This document shows, piece by piece, positions 1 to 5,830 of a stretch of 5,842 nt of DNA (position 1 is the first letter of the stretch; the number at the start of each line of letters is the position of its first letter). Made by a program: the position numbers and the translations under genes. The DNA is taken from the NCBI GenBank assembly GCA_024641205.1, contig JAHEDM010000187.1, positions 1 to 5,842 on the forward strand. The letters run 5' to 3'. The stretch comes from Actinomycetes bacterium (GTDB lineage: Bacteria > Actinomycetota > Acidimicrobiia > Spongiisociales > UBA4744). The notes under the pieces are model-generated. The model ran no database searches, was not told the DNA's origin, and saw nothing but the letters and a program-made list of their open reading frames with translations.

Positions 1-1518
1 CTCGAGAACCATCTCGGCAACCGACGCCGCCTGTTCGGCGCGGCCTCCCATGAAGAGTGAGCATGCTTTAACCGTTGGATACCAGGGCTTGTTCACACCG
101 GTGAGACGCATCGCCACGTCGACGGCGTCCACCGCCTTCTCCCATTGACCCAAGTAACGGCGGACGCTGCCTTCGAGACCGAACGTGACGTCACAGGTCG
201 GCCTGATGATCTCGACCTTCTCTATGGTCTCGATTGCCTCCTCGCCCTTGCCTTGGGACATGAGAACGGCTGCCTCGACGGTTCTTGCCATTCCGGTGGG
301 GTCACCCAATTCGAAGGCCGAAAGAGCCTGCAATCTGGCCATTTCGAGGGTCTTCTCCGGGTCGCCGGCCCACCCGTTGGTGGCACCCATCCATTTGGCA
401 AATGCCGACAGGACGGGCCCATAGGGCTGCTCGGGGTGCGATTGTGCGACCTGCTCAAACAGTTCCATAGATCGAACCCATCCTTCGCGTGTCCCCGCGG
501 TCAGGTGATACCAGCCGAGATATATCTTCTCGATGGCCTCGGGGTCGGCCAGATCCGCATACAGTCCGGCCGGGGCGCCGACGATCAGCTCGACCTCGAT
601 GGAACGAGCAACCTCTGTGGCCATTTCCTCAGCGAGGGCAAACAGGGAATCGACGTCGACCGTCCACTTGTGCGACTTGACCACATTCATTGTCGTCACG
701 TCTATCACGGTTGCGTAGATGCGGACTTTGTCCCCGGCCTGGTGAACTCCCGACTCGATTGCATACCGTGCTGCGTGCTGCAGATCTTCGCCGGGCGTTC
801 CGGTTGCGTCGATCACCTTCAATTGAGGCACCGCGGCGAGTCGGTGAATCAGGTCGCCGCGGATCATTCCGGCGGTGGCGCGAACTGAATCGTCGACCAT
901 CTCTGAATGGATTGGTAGCACGGCGACGGTTGGAGACTCGAGAGAGAGCGAACTCTGACCCGAACCGCTTGGTCGGTCGGCTGGGAGGTCGACGAACTCG
1001 TAGACGGCTACTTCCTCGGGAATGTTCTTCAACTTGTGACGCCCGCGGGATCGGAACCGCAGGGCGGGCTCGTCGAGAGCCTGATACACCCGATGTGACA
1101 CGCTGAGGCCACCCGGTTGGGCGACGGCCTGAATGCGGGCGGCGATATTCAGGGCGTCGCCGAAGTAGCGGTCGTCGGTCACCGCGATCTCGCCCTGGTC
1201 CATGCCCATGCGAAAGCGAACCTGGCGGGACTCGGGCACTCCCTCATTGCGGGACTCGATCTCGGTGGCGATGCCAATCGCTGCAGCGACCGCAGCTCGC
1301 GGGTCATTGAAGACGGCCATGAAGTTGTCACCGACGAAGTTGACCAGCGTCCCGCCGCTTCCCGCGACCTTCTCATCGACTAGACGCCGATATTCTTCTA
1401 CCGTGGCCGTCGTGGCTTCGAAATCATCAGCCATCAGCCTGCTGTAACCCACAACATCGGCGTTGAGTGCAACGGTGTGACGAGGGGCGGCCGGGGATTC
1501 GATCATCGGCGGGAGCAT
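1..1518 (-). CDS. Class III adenylate/guanylate cyclase with TolB-like domain and TPR-like C-terminus (3' end outside window)
   Basis: The frame is open from ATG at 1518 to base 1, giving 506 codons with no stop, so the C-terminus is missing. Residues about 14-176 are a class III nucleotide cyclase domain, which makes cyclic nucleotides from NTPs. Metal-binding aspartates are D21 (in ADVVGYSRLM) and D64 (in FVGDN); the transition-state pair is N124 and R128 (in GDALNIAAR). The base-selecting positions are unusual: N60 replaces Lys and R117 replaces Asp or Thr. Residues about 196-310 resemble the TolB-like domain (starts PTVAVLPI) found in such cyclases, and the remainder is helical and TPR-like. 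There is no signal peptide or membrane segment, so it should be cytoplasmic. ATG 1518 gives a family-typical short N-terminus; ATG 1506 is an alternative, and neither has a good Shine-Dalgarno site. It is divergent from the gene at 1732. Family assignment is firm; activity and substrate are not known. Confidence 0.9.
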   Translation of the reverse strand, partial: MLPPMIESPAAPRHTVALNADVVGYSRLMADDFEATTATVEEYRRLVDEKVAGSGGTLVNFVGDNFMAVFNDPRAAVAAAIGIATEIESRNEGVPESRQVRFRMGMDQGEIAVTDDRYFGDALNIAARIQAVAQPGGLSVSHRVYQALDEPALRFRSRGRHKLKNIPEEVAVYEFVDLPADRPSGSGQSSLSLESPTVAVLPIHSEMVDDSVRATAGMIRGDLIHRLAAVPQLKVIDATGTPGEDLQHAARYAIESGVHQAGDKVRIYATVIDVTTMNVVKSHKWTVDVDSLFALAEEMATEVARSIEVELIVGAPAGLYADLADPEAIEKIYLGWYHLTAGTREGWVRSMELFEQVAQSHPEQPYGPVLSAFAKWMGATNGWAGDPEKTLEMARLQALSAFELGDPTGMARTVEAAVLMSQGKGEEAIETIEKVEIIRPTCDVTFGLEGSVRRYLGQWEKAVDAVDVAMRLTGVNKPWYPTVKACSLFMGGRAEQAASVAEMVLE

Positions 1519-1731
1519 AGTCAGATGACCGTCGCTTTGGTCTGCCGATCATCCGCCGGGTGGGGCATTGCCTTCGAGCCGGCGCTCCGAGAACAAGACC
1601 TCCCAGTGGGAACCATGTTTCGACTCGGCGCCTCTAGCAACGGGGCCTTCCTGTGCCCCCGCCACCGTCGGTACCTGTAACGCGCCTCCCAAGCGTGGCA
1701 TACTGAATCGGTCGAGACAACGGGGAGCACG
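1519..1731. promoter_or_regulatory. Divergent intergenic region with inverted repeat TCCCAGTGGGA
   Basis: This 213-base gap separates two divergent genes and must hold both promoters. It contains an 11-base inverted repeat (TCCCA-G-TGGGA, 1601-1611), possibly an operator. On the plus strand, CATACT (1699-1704) could be a -10 box, with the weak -35 candidate CTGTAA at 1675-1680 (spacing 18). I see no clear promoter for the minus-strand cyclase. The short open frames here have no family resemblance or convincing start. All site calls are weak. Confidence 0.25.
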
Positions 1732-1977
1732 ATGGACAGCACCGAAAAGGAAACGAAGAACAAGAAGAAGGGTGCCGACAAGAGCGGCAAGGGCGGTTCG
1801 GGTTCCGGCGGGTCACCTATCTACGGTATTGGTGTCTTCGGGGCCTGGCTCTACTTCTTCCAGCAAGCCAACGAACCTGAGGAGTACGCCCTCGCCGTGC
1901 TGAAGGGGCTGTTCTGGCCCGCCTTCATGGTCTATGAGGGATTCTCTGCCCTCGCCCGCTGGAAAGGCCAGGACTAG
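1732..1977 (+). CDS. Small membrane protein, lysine-rich N-terminus and two hydrophobic segments, function unknown
   Basis: An 81-residue protein with ATG preceded by GGGGAG at 1722-1727, four bases upstream. Residues 2-20 are strongly charged and Lys-rich, residues 21-28 are a flexible Gly/Ser run, and two hydrophobic or aromatic stretches follow: about 29-46 (begins SPIYGIGVFGAW) and about 52-75 (contains GLFWPAFMVYEGF). This fits a small membrane protein with two helices and a basic cytoplasmic tail. The GxGxxGAWxYFFQ and LFWPAFxVYE patterns resemble uncharacterised small proteins I associate with actinobacteria; that is recollection, not a search. It is divergent from the left cyclase and 178 bases upstream of the second cyclase, so shared function with them is only suggested by position. 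Third-base GC and the Shine-Dalgarno site support a real gene. No enzymatic motif is visible. Confidence 0.75.
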   Translation: MDSTEKETKNKKKGADKSGKGGSGSGGSPIYGIGVFGAWLYFFQQANEPEEYALAVLKGLFWPAFMVYEGFSALARWKGQD

Positions 1978-2139
1978 CTCGCAGCCCGGCAGGGGCCGAG
2001 GGCATAAGCGACAACTCGCTGGGAGAAAACCAATTCGTTGAGGGCGGGGGTTTACGGTTGTGGTCGTATCGGGTGCCCGAATTCGACGATCATTGAGCGG
2101 CGTCGGCTATCAACACCTCTGCGCGTGTTGGCGTTTGGG

Positions 2140-2145
2140 TACGAT
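2140..2145 (+). promoter_or_regulatory. Candidate -10 box TACGAT for the cyclase at 2156
   Basis: TACGAT fits the TAnnnT actinobacterial -10 pattern and ends ten bases before the ATG at 2156. Transcription would therefore start about 2152-2156, leaving almost no 5' leader. No Shine-Dalgarno site lies before that ATG, and an in-frame TGA at 2147-2149 rules out an upstream start. The combination suggests a leaderless mRNA. No convincing -35 box is seen. Confidence 0.35.
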
Positions 2146-2155
2146 GTGAACGCGT

Positions 2156-2947
2156 ATGACCACCAACCCGCGCCCGATCCCTTCGAAGGAGTGGGAAGAC
2201 ATCCTGGAGCGGGGAGACAACTTTCGGCATCTCCGCTGGGTCTTCAGGTGGCTCCCGCATAACCCGCGCTGTGAGTTGTGTCTGGCTCCGTTTGCAGGGA
2301 TCGGCGGGACCATGGTTCGCAGCTTCAAGGGGATCAAGCCGTCGGCGCTCAATCCCCGCTACTGCAACGACTGTGAATTGGTGAGCCAAGACCATCCGGG
2401 CGGAGCTGAAGCCGACGTGGCTTTGCTGTTCGCCGACATTCGCGGATCAACGACCCTGGCCGAGACGATGGAGCCTGCCGACTACTCGGCCATTATCAGC
2501 CGCTACTTCGCGGAGGCTTCCCAAGTGTTGATCCACGCGGGTGCCCTGATCGACAATCTCGCCGGCGATGGCGTGAACGCGATTTTCGCCCGAGGATTCG
2601 CGGGCGATCACTATGTGAGGAAAGCTATCGATGCCGGTCGGAGACTCCTCGAGGTCACCGGTCACGGGCAGGGCAAAGAACCCTGGGTACCCATAGGGGT
2701 GGGAGTGCATTGGGGACGGGCTTTCGTCGGCGGTATCGGGCAAGCCGGGCGTCTCGTTACGATCTCGGCGCTGGGCGACTCAGTCAACGTCGCCGCCCGA
2801 CTCGCCTCGGTAGCCGACAAAGGCGAGGCCGTCGTGAGCGAGGCTGCCTGCCACCAAGCCGGGCTTGATTGCCAAGATTATCCATCGAAGCACCTGCAGC
2901 TAAAAGGACGCACAGAGCCCATCACGGCGCACGTCATCTCGGTGTGA
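2156..2947 (+). CDS. Class III adenylate/guanylate cyclase with N-terminal four-cysteine module
   Basis: A 263-residue soluble protein. Residues 37-74 hold C39-x2-C42 and C70-x2-C73 around an APFxGxGG stretch, a probable zinc-binding module that in related bacterial proteins precedes a cyclase domain. Residues about 85-263 are the class III catalytic domain. Metal aspartates are D94 (in LLFADIRGST) and D138 (in LAGDG); the transition-state residues are N211 and R215 (in GDSVNVAAR). Base-selecting positions are N134, where Lys is usual, and S204, where Asp or Thr is usual. The core fold motif GVGVHWG is present at 181-187. Class III domains work as dimers with active sites at the interface, so this single-domain protein should homodimerise. 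ATG 2156 is the first possible start because of an in-frame TGA at 2147-2149. The family call is secure; nucleotide specificity and activity are uncertain. Confidence 0.92.
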   Translation: MTTNPRPIPSKEWEDILERGDNFRHLRWVFRWLPHNPRCELCLAPFAGIGGTMVRSFKGIKPSALNPRYCNDCELVSQDHPGGAEADVALLFADIRGSTTLAETMEPADYSAIISRYFAEASQVLIHAGALIDNLAGDGVNAIFARGFAGDHYVRKAIDAGRRLLEVTGHGQGKEPWVPIGVGVHWGRAFVGGIGQAGRLVTISALGDSVNVAARLASVADKGEAVVSEAACHQAGLDCQDYPSKHLQLKGRTEPITAHVISV

Positions 2948-2971
2948 GCCTTGTCTCACCTTCAGGAAGGT
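2944..2971 (+). terminator. Two overlapping small hairpins after the cyclase gene
   Basis: GTGAG (2944-2948) can pair with CTCAC (2955-2959), and ACCTTC (2958-2963) can pair with GAAGGT (2966-2971). The two share bases 2958-2959, so they exclude each other. Neither is followed by a T tract, so a standard intrinsic terminator is unlikely. This is a weak candidate for a 3' end or processing structure. Confidence 0.18.
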
Positions 2972-3111
2972 TGGTCGCGGTGATCCACTTCGACCGAGGT
3001 CCAGTCTGAGCGCCTAGCGCCGGCCGCGCGGTGGCGACATCCGGCTCGACAGGACGACGAAGATCGAACCCCACACTCGATGCAGCCTTCGTCCAGGTTT
3101 TCTGTCAGGAG

Positions 3112-3141
3112 TGGACGGGTGTGGGAATAGAAGAGTATGAA
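3112..3141 (+). promoter_or_regulatory. Candidate promoter of the sigma/PASTA-GerMN operon
   Basis: TGGACG (3112-3117) and TATGAA (3136-3141) each match four of six bases of the housekeeping -35 and -10 boxes, with 18 bases between them. Transcription would begin near 3148, after the ATG at 3137, which would favour the GTG at 3182 as the sigma start. No clear ECF-type GGAAC/CGTT pair is seen, so autoregulation is not shown. Confidence 0.2.
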
Positions 3142-3181
3142 GGTAGCAACTTCGATAGGCGCAACGGAAGGACGGGGCCTG

Positions 3182-3724
3182 GTGAGTGGTGGTGAGGCCG
3201 AGTTTCGCATTCTGTATAACCGGCATTACGACGCCATCCATTCGTATTTCCTTCGTCGTACCGGCGCGGCGAGCGCTCCGGATCTGACCGCAGAGGTGTT
3301 CCTCGTTGCGTGGCGCCGCATCGGCGATGTCCCCCGTGGCGAGGAGACCCTGTTGTGGCTCTACGGTGTGGCCGCCAACGTGGCGGCCCATCAGCGGCGA
3401 AGTACCGCCCGCAGTGCCCGGTTGGACACCAGGCTGCGGTCGGTTTCAACCAATGGTTCTGTCGAGTTGGAGCCGCAGGTGGTGCGCCGGGCCGAATACG
3501 ACCGGGTGCTCGCCGCCGCAGAAAGGCTTCGGCCTGCCGACCAGGAGATTCTGCGGTTGGCGGCATGGGAGGAGCTACCTCACGACCAAATATCCCGTCT
3601 GTTGGGGTGCTCGGTGGCTGCTGTGGATCAGCGGCTCCATCGCGCCAGAAAACGGCTGGCGAAGGAGTACCGGAAAGGCCACGCTCCTGGGCATCCCCAG
3701 AAAGAGGAAGGCGGTAGGCGATGA
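3182..3724 (+). CDS. ECF-type RNA polymerase sigma factor
   Basis: A 180-residue sigma-70 family protein of ECF type, which directs RNA polymerase to a specific promoter set. Region 2 is at about residues 7-75: EFRILYNRHY starts it, DLTAEVFLVAW is the core-binding helix, and LWLYGVAANVAAHQRR ends it. A variable linker follows, then region 4 at about 106-161, with LRPADQEILRLAAWEEL and the helix-turn-helix ISRLLGCSVAAVDQRLHRARKRL. Start choice: GTG 3182 has GGAAGGA (3166-3172) nine bases upstream. ATG 3137 would add 15 residues whose codons lack the usual G/C-rich third base and has no well-spaced Shine-Dalgarno site. The stop overlaps the next gene's start in ATGA (3721-3724), implying translational coupling and a functional partnership. 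The family call is secure; the start is likely but not certain, and the regulon is unknown. Confidence 0.92.
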   Translation: MSGGEAEFRILYNRHYDAIHSYFLRRTGAASAPDLTAEVFLVAWRRIGDVPRGEETLLWLYGVAANVAAHQRRSTARSARLDTRLRSVSTNGSVELEPQVVRRAEYDRVLAAAERLRPADQEILRLAAWEELPHDQISRLLGCSVAAVDQRLHRARKRLAKEYRKGHAPGHPQKEEGGRR

Positions 3725-4791
3725 GCGACATCGATCGGATCTACCGGTTGTTTGCGGAAGCGAATCCGGCCCCGCCGGGCTCACCTCCAGAGAGCGAGCG
3801 CCCCGATGCCGAAGCCATCCTCGGTGAGCAAAGGAAGCCCGTCATGTTGACCCAAGAACCCAGAACATCTGAGCCACAACCCGAGCCCCCCAGATCATGG
3901 AGGTGGAGAGGACCGATTATCGCTGTGACCACGTTCGTCGCAGTCGCCCTACTCGGCATTGCGGCGTTGCTGGTCGTGAACAACGAGCCGTCGGACATGG
4001 CCGACGACACCACTCTGCCGCCGGTCACCACCACCGTACCGCCGGTCACGACCACTCTTCCGCCCGTTGTGATACCCGGTGTCGTGTCTGTCCCCGATTT
4101 GTTGGGTATGACCCTGGCCGATGCCCGGGCGCTGTTGAGCGAGAACGGTCTCGATGTCGTGGCATTGCCAAGCGAAGCCGACTCGGCGATTGTCGTAGCC
4201 CAGGAACCCGCCGCTGGGATCGAAGTCGACAAAGGCAGCGTCGTCACGGTGGACGTGCAAGTCGTACCGACGTGCAATCCGCCCGATCCGCTCGCTCCGG
4301 GTATTGGGGAAGTGACCATCACGATCTTCTTCGAATGTGGCAACGACGGTGTCGTTCCGACGCCGGGGATAGGCGTCGCCCGCCTCGTTCCCGAACAGGG
4401 CGGCGAAGCGATCGATCGCATCGAATGGACCCTGCGGTCGATGCTGGCCGGCCCAACCGATGACGAGCGAGCCATCGGCATCGTATCGGGATTTGACGCG
4501 ACGACCGCCGAGGCTTTGGACAGTGTGACGCTGACCGACGGACGGCTGGTGGTCGACTTCAACGACACCATCATCGTCAACAACATGGGCACCGCCACCG
4601 GCATGGTCCAGTTCAACGCCGAGCTGCATCGCAACGTGTTCCAGCATCCCGAAGTGGACAGCGTCGAGTTCCACCTCAACGGTGACTGTGCAGCCTGGTC
4701 GGCGTTGTTCGAAGCGGACGGATGCCGGACCGTCACCCGGGCGGACTGGGACCAGGACCTCGCCGAGTGGGAAGACGCCCGCAACCAATAG
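3721..4791 (+). CDS. Membrane-anchored PASTA-GerMN protein, putative anti-sigma factor or sensor
   Basis: A 356-residue single-pass membrane protein. Residues 1-63 are cytoplasmic and hydrophilic, with an N-terminal helix DIDRIYRLFAEANPAP. Residues about 65-86 form one membrane helix preceded by basic WRWR. Residues 95-120 are a Pro/Thr-rich spacer made of (L/V)PPVTTT repeats. Residues about 121-181 match a PASTA domain (VPDLLGMTLADARALL, then AQEPAAGIEVDKGSVV), a fold known to bind peptidoglycan fragments or beta-lactams. Residues about 197-340 match GerMN, the domain of GerM and LpqB (RSMLAGPTDDE, then GRLVVDFND). Four outer cysteines (C185, C206, C323, C335) could form disulfides. The ATGA overlap with the sigma gene suggests control of that factor. 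The tail lacks the HxxxCxxC anti-sigma motif, so the anti-sigma role is inference. Domains are well supported. Confidence 0.9.
   Translation: MSDIDRIYRLFAEANPAPPGSPPESERPDAEAILGEQRKPVMLTQEPRTSEPQPEPPRSWRWRGPIIAVTTFVAVALLGIAALLVVNNEPSDMADDTTLPPVTTTVPPVTTTLPPVVIPGVVSVPDLLGMTLADARALLSENGLDVVALPSEADSAIVVAQEPAAGIEVDKGSVVTVDVQVVPTCNPPDPLAPGIGEVTITIFFECGNDGVVPTPGIGVARLVPEQGGEAIDRIEWTLRSMLAGPTDDERAIGIVSGFDATTAEALDSVTLTDGRLVVDFNDTIIVNNMGTATGMVQFNAELHRNVFQHPEVDSVEFHLNGDCAAWSALFEADGCRTVTRADWDQDLAEWEDARNQ
4015..4056 (+). repeat. Two tandem 21-base units encoding (L/V)PPVTTT
   Basis: Units 4015-4035 and 4036-4056 each encode a seven-residue (L/V)PPVTTT segment, and a partial third unit (LPP) begins at 4057. 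They form the extracellular spacer between the membrane helix and the PASTA domain. Such units can change in number by slippage, altering spacer length. Confidence 0.75.
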
Positions 4792-4912
4792 GCCGCCTCC
4801 CCTCCGCGGAACCATCGCCACGGCGTGGGTCTGCTCAGCGGCAAGTACACGGCCGAATCGAAGGCACAGGCGACGACGTGCGGGTTCTGGCGCCGAAGTG
4901 GCTGCGCTTGGG

Positions 4913-5061
4913 TTAAACCATCTCCCCGATCGCTTCGAAGATGGATTGCTCGGACCAGACTCTTCGTCCGGCGAGTATGCGACGAAGGGCCCCGGAGCGT
5001 CCTCCGTCCGATGCTGGGCGGCCTCGAAGGCGTCTTGCACCTCCCGGTAGGTGACAGCCAT
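4913..5061 (-). pseudogene. Possible frameshifted remnant of an unrecognised small gene
   Basis: Reading the minus strand from ATG 5061, the frame gives MAVTYREVQDAFEAA and continues to about residue 34 with G/C-rich third bases and a natural composition. Past about 4960 this frame becomes poor, whereas the frame reached by one missing base gives VWSEQSIFEAIGEMV and ends at TAA (4915-4913). Joined, the two pieces would make a small acidic protein of about 50 residues. There is no Shine-Dalgarno site before 5061, and the frame stays open upstream (reading ILAPDGGATL just before the Met), so the ATG may be internal to a longer lost gene. I recognise no family. It could also be chance reading in GC-rich DNA. 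Confidence 0.3.
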
Positions 5062-5235
5062 GAGGGTCGCGCCGCCGTCGGGAGCGAGTATGCCCCGGGA
5101 AGTTGCACCGCGAGTTTTGCCGGGGCCAAAGTCTGGAACTTTGCGAAGACGAACCCTTGGCGGAGGGACCGGCCGGGTCGAGCCTGAAGGTTGGATTGCA
5201 GGGGTGACTTGGCGATAAGTGGGCCGAGATTCGGT

Positions 5236-5264
5236 TTCACATCTGGTGGTTGGTGCGCGACAGT
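5236..5264 (+). promoter_or_regulatory. Candidate promoter for the truncated sigma gene
   Basis: TTCACA (5236-5241) matches five of six -35 bases and GACAGT (5259-5264) three of six -10 bases, with 17 bases between. A second candidate upstream is TTGGAT (5191-5196) with GATAAG (5214-5219), also spaced by 17. Both are modest, and either would put a short leader before the Shine-Dalgarno site at 5274-5279. Confidence 0.2.
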
Positions 5265-5289
5265 TAGGTGAGGAAGGAGAGGGTGGCCG

Positions 5290-5763
5290 ATGGTTGGCAC
5301 GGCTGGGCGAACGGATCACGACGAGTTGGCGCTCGTCGAGGAGTTGTTTCCGTCGCTGCATCGTCTCGCTACGGTCGTAGCACCGTGGGACCTCGAGGCG
5401 GATGATCTCCCGCGCGACGCCTTGGTGGCGGTCTTACAGAGGCGGTCCTTGAATGAGATTGATCACCCGGCCGCCTATCTACGAAAAGTTATGGTCAACC
5501 TGGCGGCCGGTCACAGCCGCCGGATGGGCGCCTCGAAGAGGTCCTTGGAGCGTTCTTCTCTATCGATGGATCGCGACAGCAACCAACCCAGCTATACGAC
5601 GGATATGGCCGAGTTGGAACGTTTGCGTCCCGCCGCCCGACCGGTCATCGCCTACAAGGCCGACGGAGACATCTGGATCATGAACAACGACGGCACCAAC
5701 AAGATCCAGGTAACCAACAACAGCAGTGGCGACGCTGCATCCCCCAGTTGGCGACCCCGGTAA
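5290..5763 (+). CDS. Hybrid protein: ECF sigma region 2 fused to a terminal PD40/TolB propeller blade
   Basis: A 157-residue protein. Residues about 12-80 are ECF sigma region 2: LVEELFPSLHRLATVVAPW, then DALVAVLQRRS and HPAAYLRKVMVNLAAGHSRR. Residues 105-117 (DMAELERLRPAAR) look like the start of region 4, but there is no helix-turn-helix. From about residue 118 the chain becomes VIAYKADGDIWIMNNDGTN and ends SPSWRPR, the pattern of the last blade of a PD40 (WD40-like, TolB-type) propeller. The junction is near 5638-5646. The likely origin is a deletion joining a sigma gene to the end of a downstream propeller gene. AAGGAG at 5274-5279 lies ten bases before the ATG, so it may still be translated. 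Without region 4 it cannot recognise a -35 element normally; it is probably a non-functional relic, or a core-binding decoy. The two parts are clear; the function is unknown. Confidence 0.8.
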   Translation: MVGTAGRTDHDELALVEELFPSLHRLATVVAPWDLEADDLPRDALVAVLQRRSLNEIDHPAAYLRKVMVNLAAGHSRRMGASKRSLERSSLSMDRDSNQPSYTTDMAELERLRPAARPVIAYKADGDIWIMNNDGTNKIQVTNNSSGDAASPSWRPR

Positions 5764-5817
5764 CCCGCCTGGCTACGGGGAAGAGGGAAGGCAAGCAGCA
5801 GATTGCAATGGGTCTGG

Positions 5818-5825
5818 AAGGAGGT
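5818..5825 (+). promoter_or_regulatory. Full-match Shine-Dalgarno site AAGGAGGT
   Basis: AAGGAGGT is fully complementary to the 3' end of 16S rRNA and lies five bases before ATG 5831. It selects that start over the ATG at 5809, which is in another frame and would contain the site. It is the strongest ribosome site in the window. Confidence 0.7.
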
Positions 5826-5830
5826 GCGCG

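Larger units (their letters stand above)
4792..5289. other. Gap of about 500 bases without an intact gene
   Basis: No frame here gives a complete protein I can support. The only coding-like content is the minus-strand remnant at 4913-5061, perhaps extending up to about 5094. I see no strong terminator after the PASTA-GerMN stop; a CCAC/GTGG hairpin near 4818-4828 is too short to count. The last 100 bases carry candidate promoter boxes for the gene at 5290. Decayed sequence in this gap fits the truncated gene next to it. Confidence 0.5.

Noticed and set aside
145..1383. Plus-strand open frames of 60-250 codons across the left part
   Set aside because: They are antisense to the cyclase gene, which has intact catalytic motifs on the minus strand; their products show no family pattern.
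1521..1790. Minus-strand 89-codon frame with a hydrophobic N-terminus upstream of the left cyclase
   Set aside because: It overlaps the small membrane gene antisense, its start lies inside that gene, and its second half is composition-driven with no family resemblance.
1984..2003. GCCC/GGGC hairpin after the small membrane gene as a terminator
   Set aside because: The stem needs a bulge and no T tract follows, so it is not distinguishable from chance in GC-rich DNA.
2069..2085. Overlapping palindromes TCGGG-TG-CCCGA and CGAATTCG as an operator
   Set aside because: Arms are only four or five bases, there is no second copy near other promoters, and it could be chance.
3306..3827. Alternative plus-strand frames of 173 and 135 codons within the sigma gene
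   Set aside because: Out-of-frame shadows; the sigma frame has regions 2 and 4 and the proper ATGA junction.
4825..4950. Plus-strand GLLSGKY resembling an aldo/keto reductase motif
   Set aside because: Only this short string matches; flanking residues do not continue the family pattern and the third-base composition is poor.
3741..5361. Two very long minus-strand open frames (519 and 470 codons) opposite the PASTA-GerMN gene
   Set aside because: They are antisense shadows of the GC-rich plus-strand gene. Their translations are low-complexity and Arg/Ser/Pro rich, while the plus strand encodes clear PASTA and GerMN domains.
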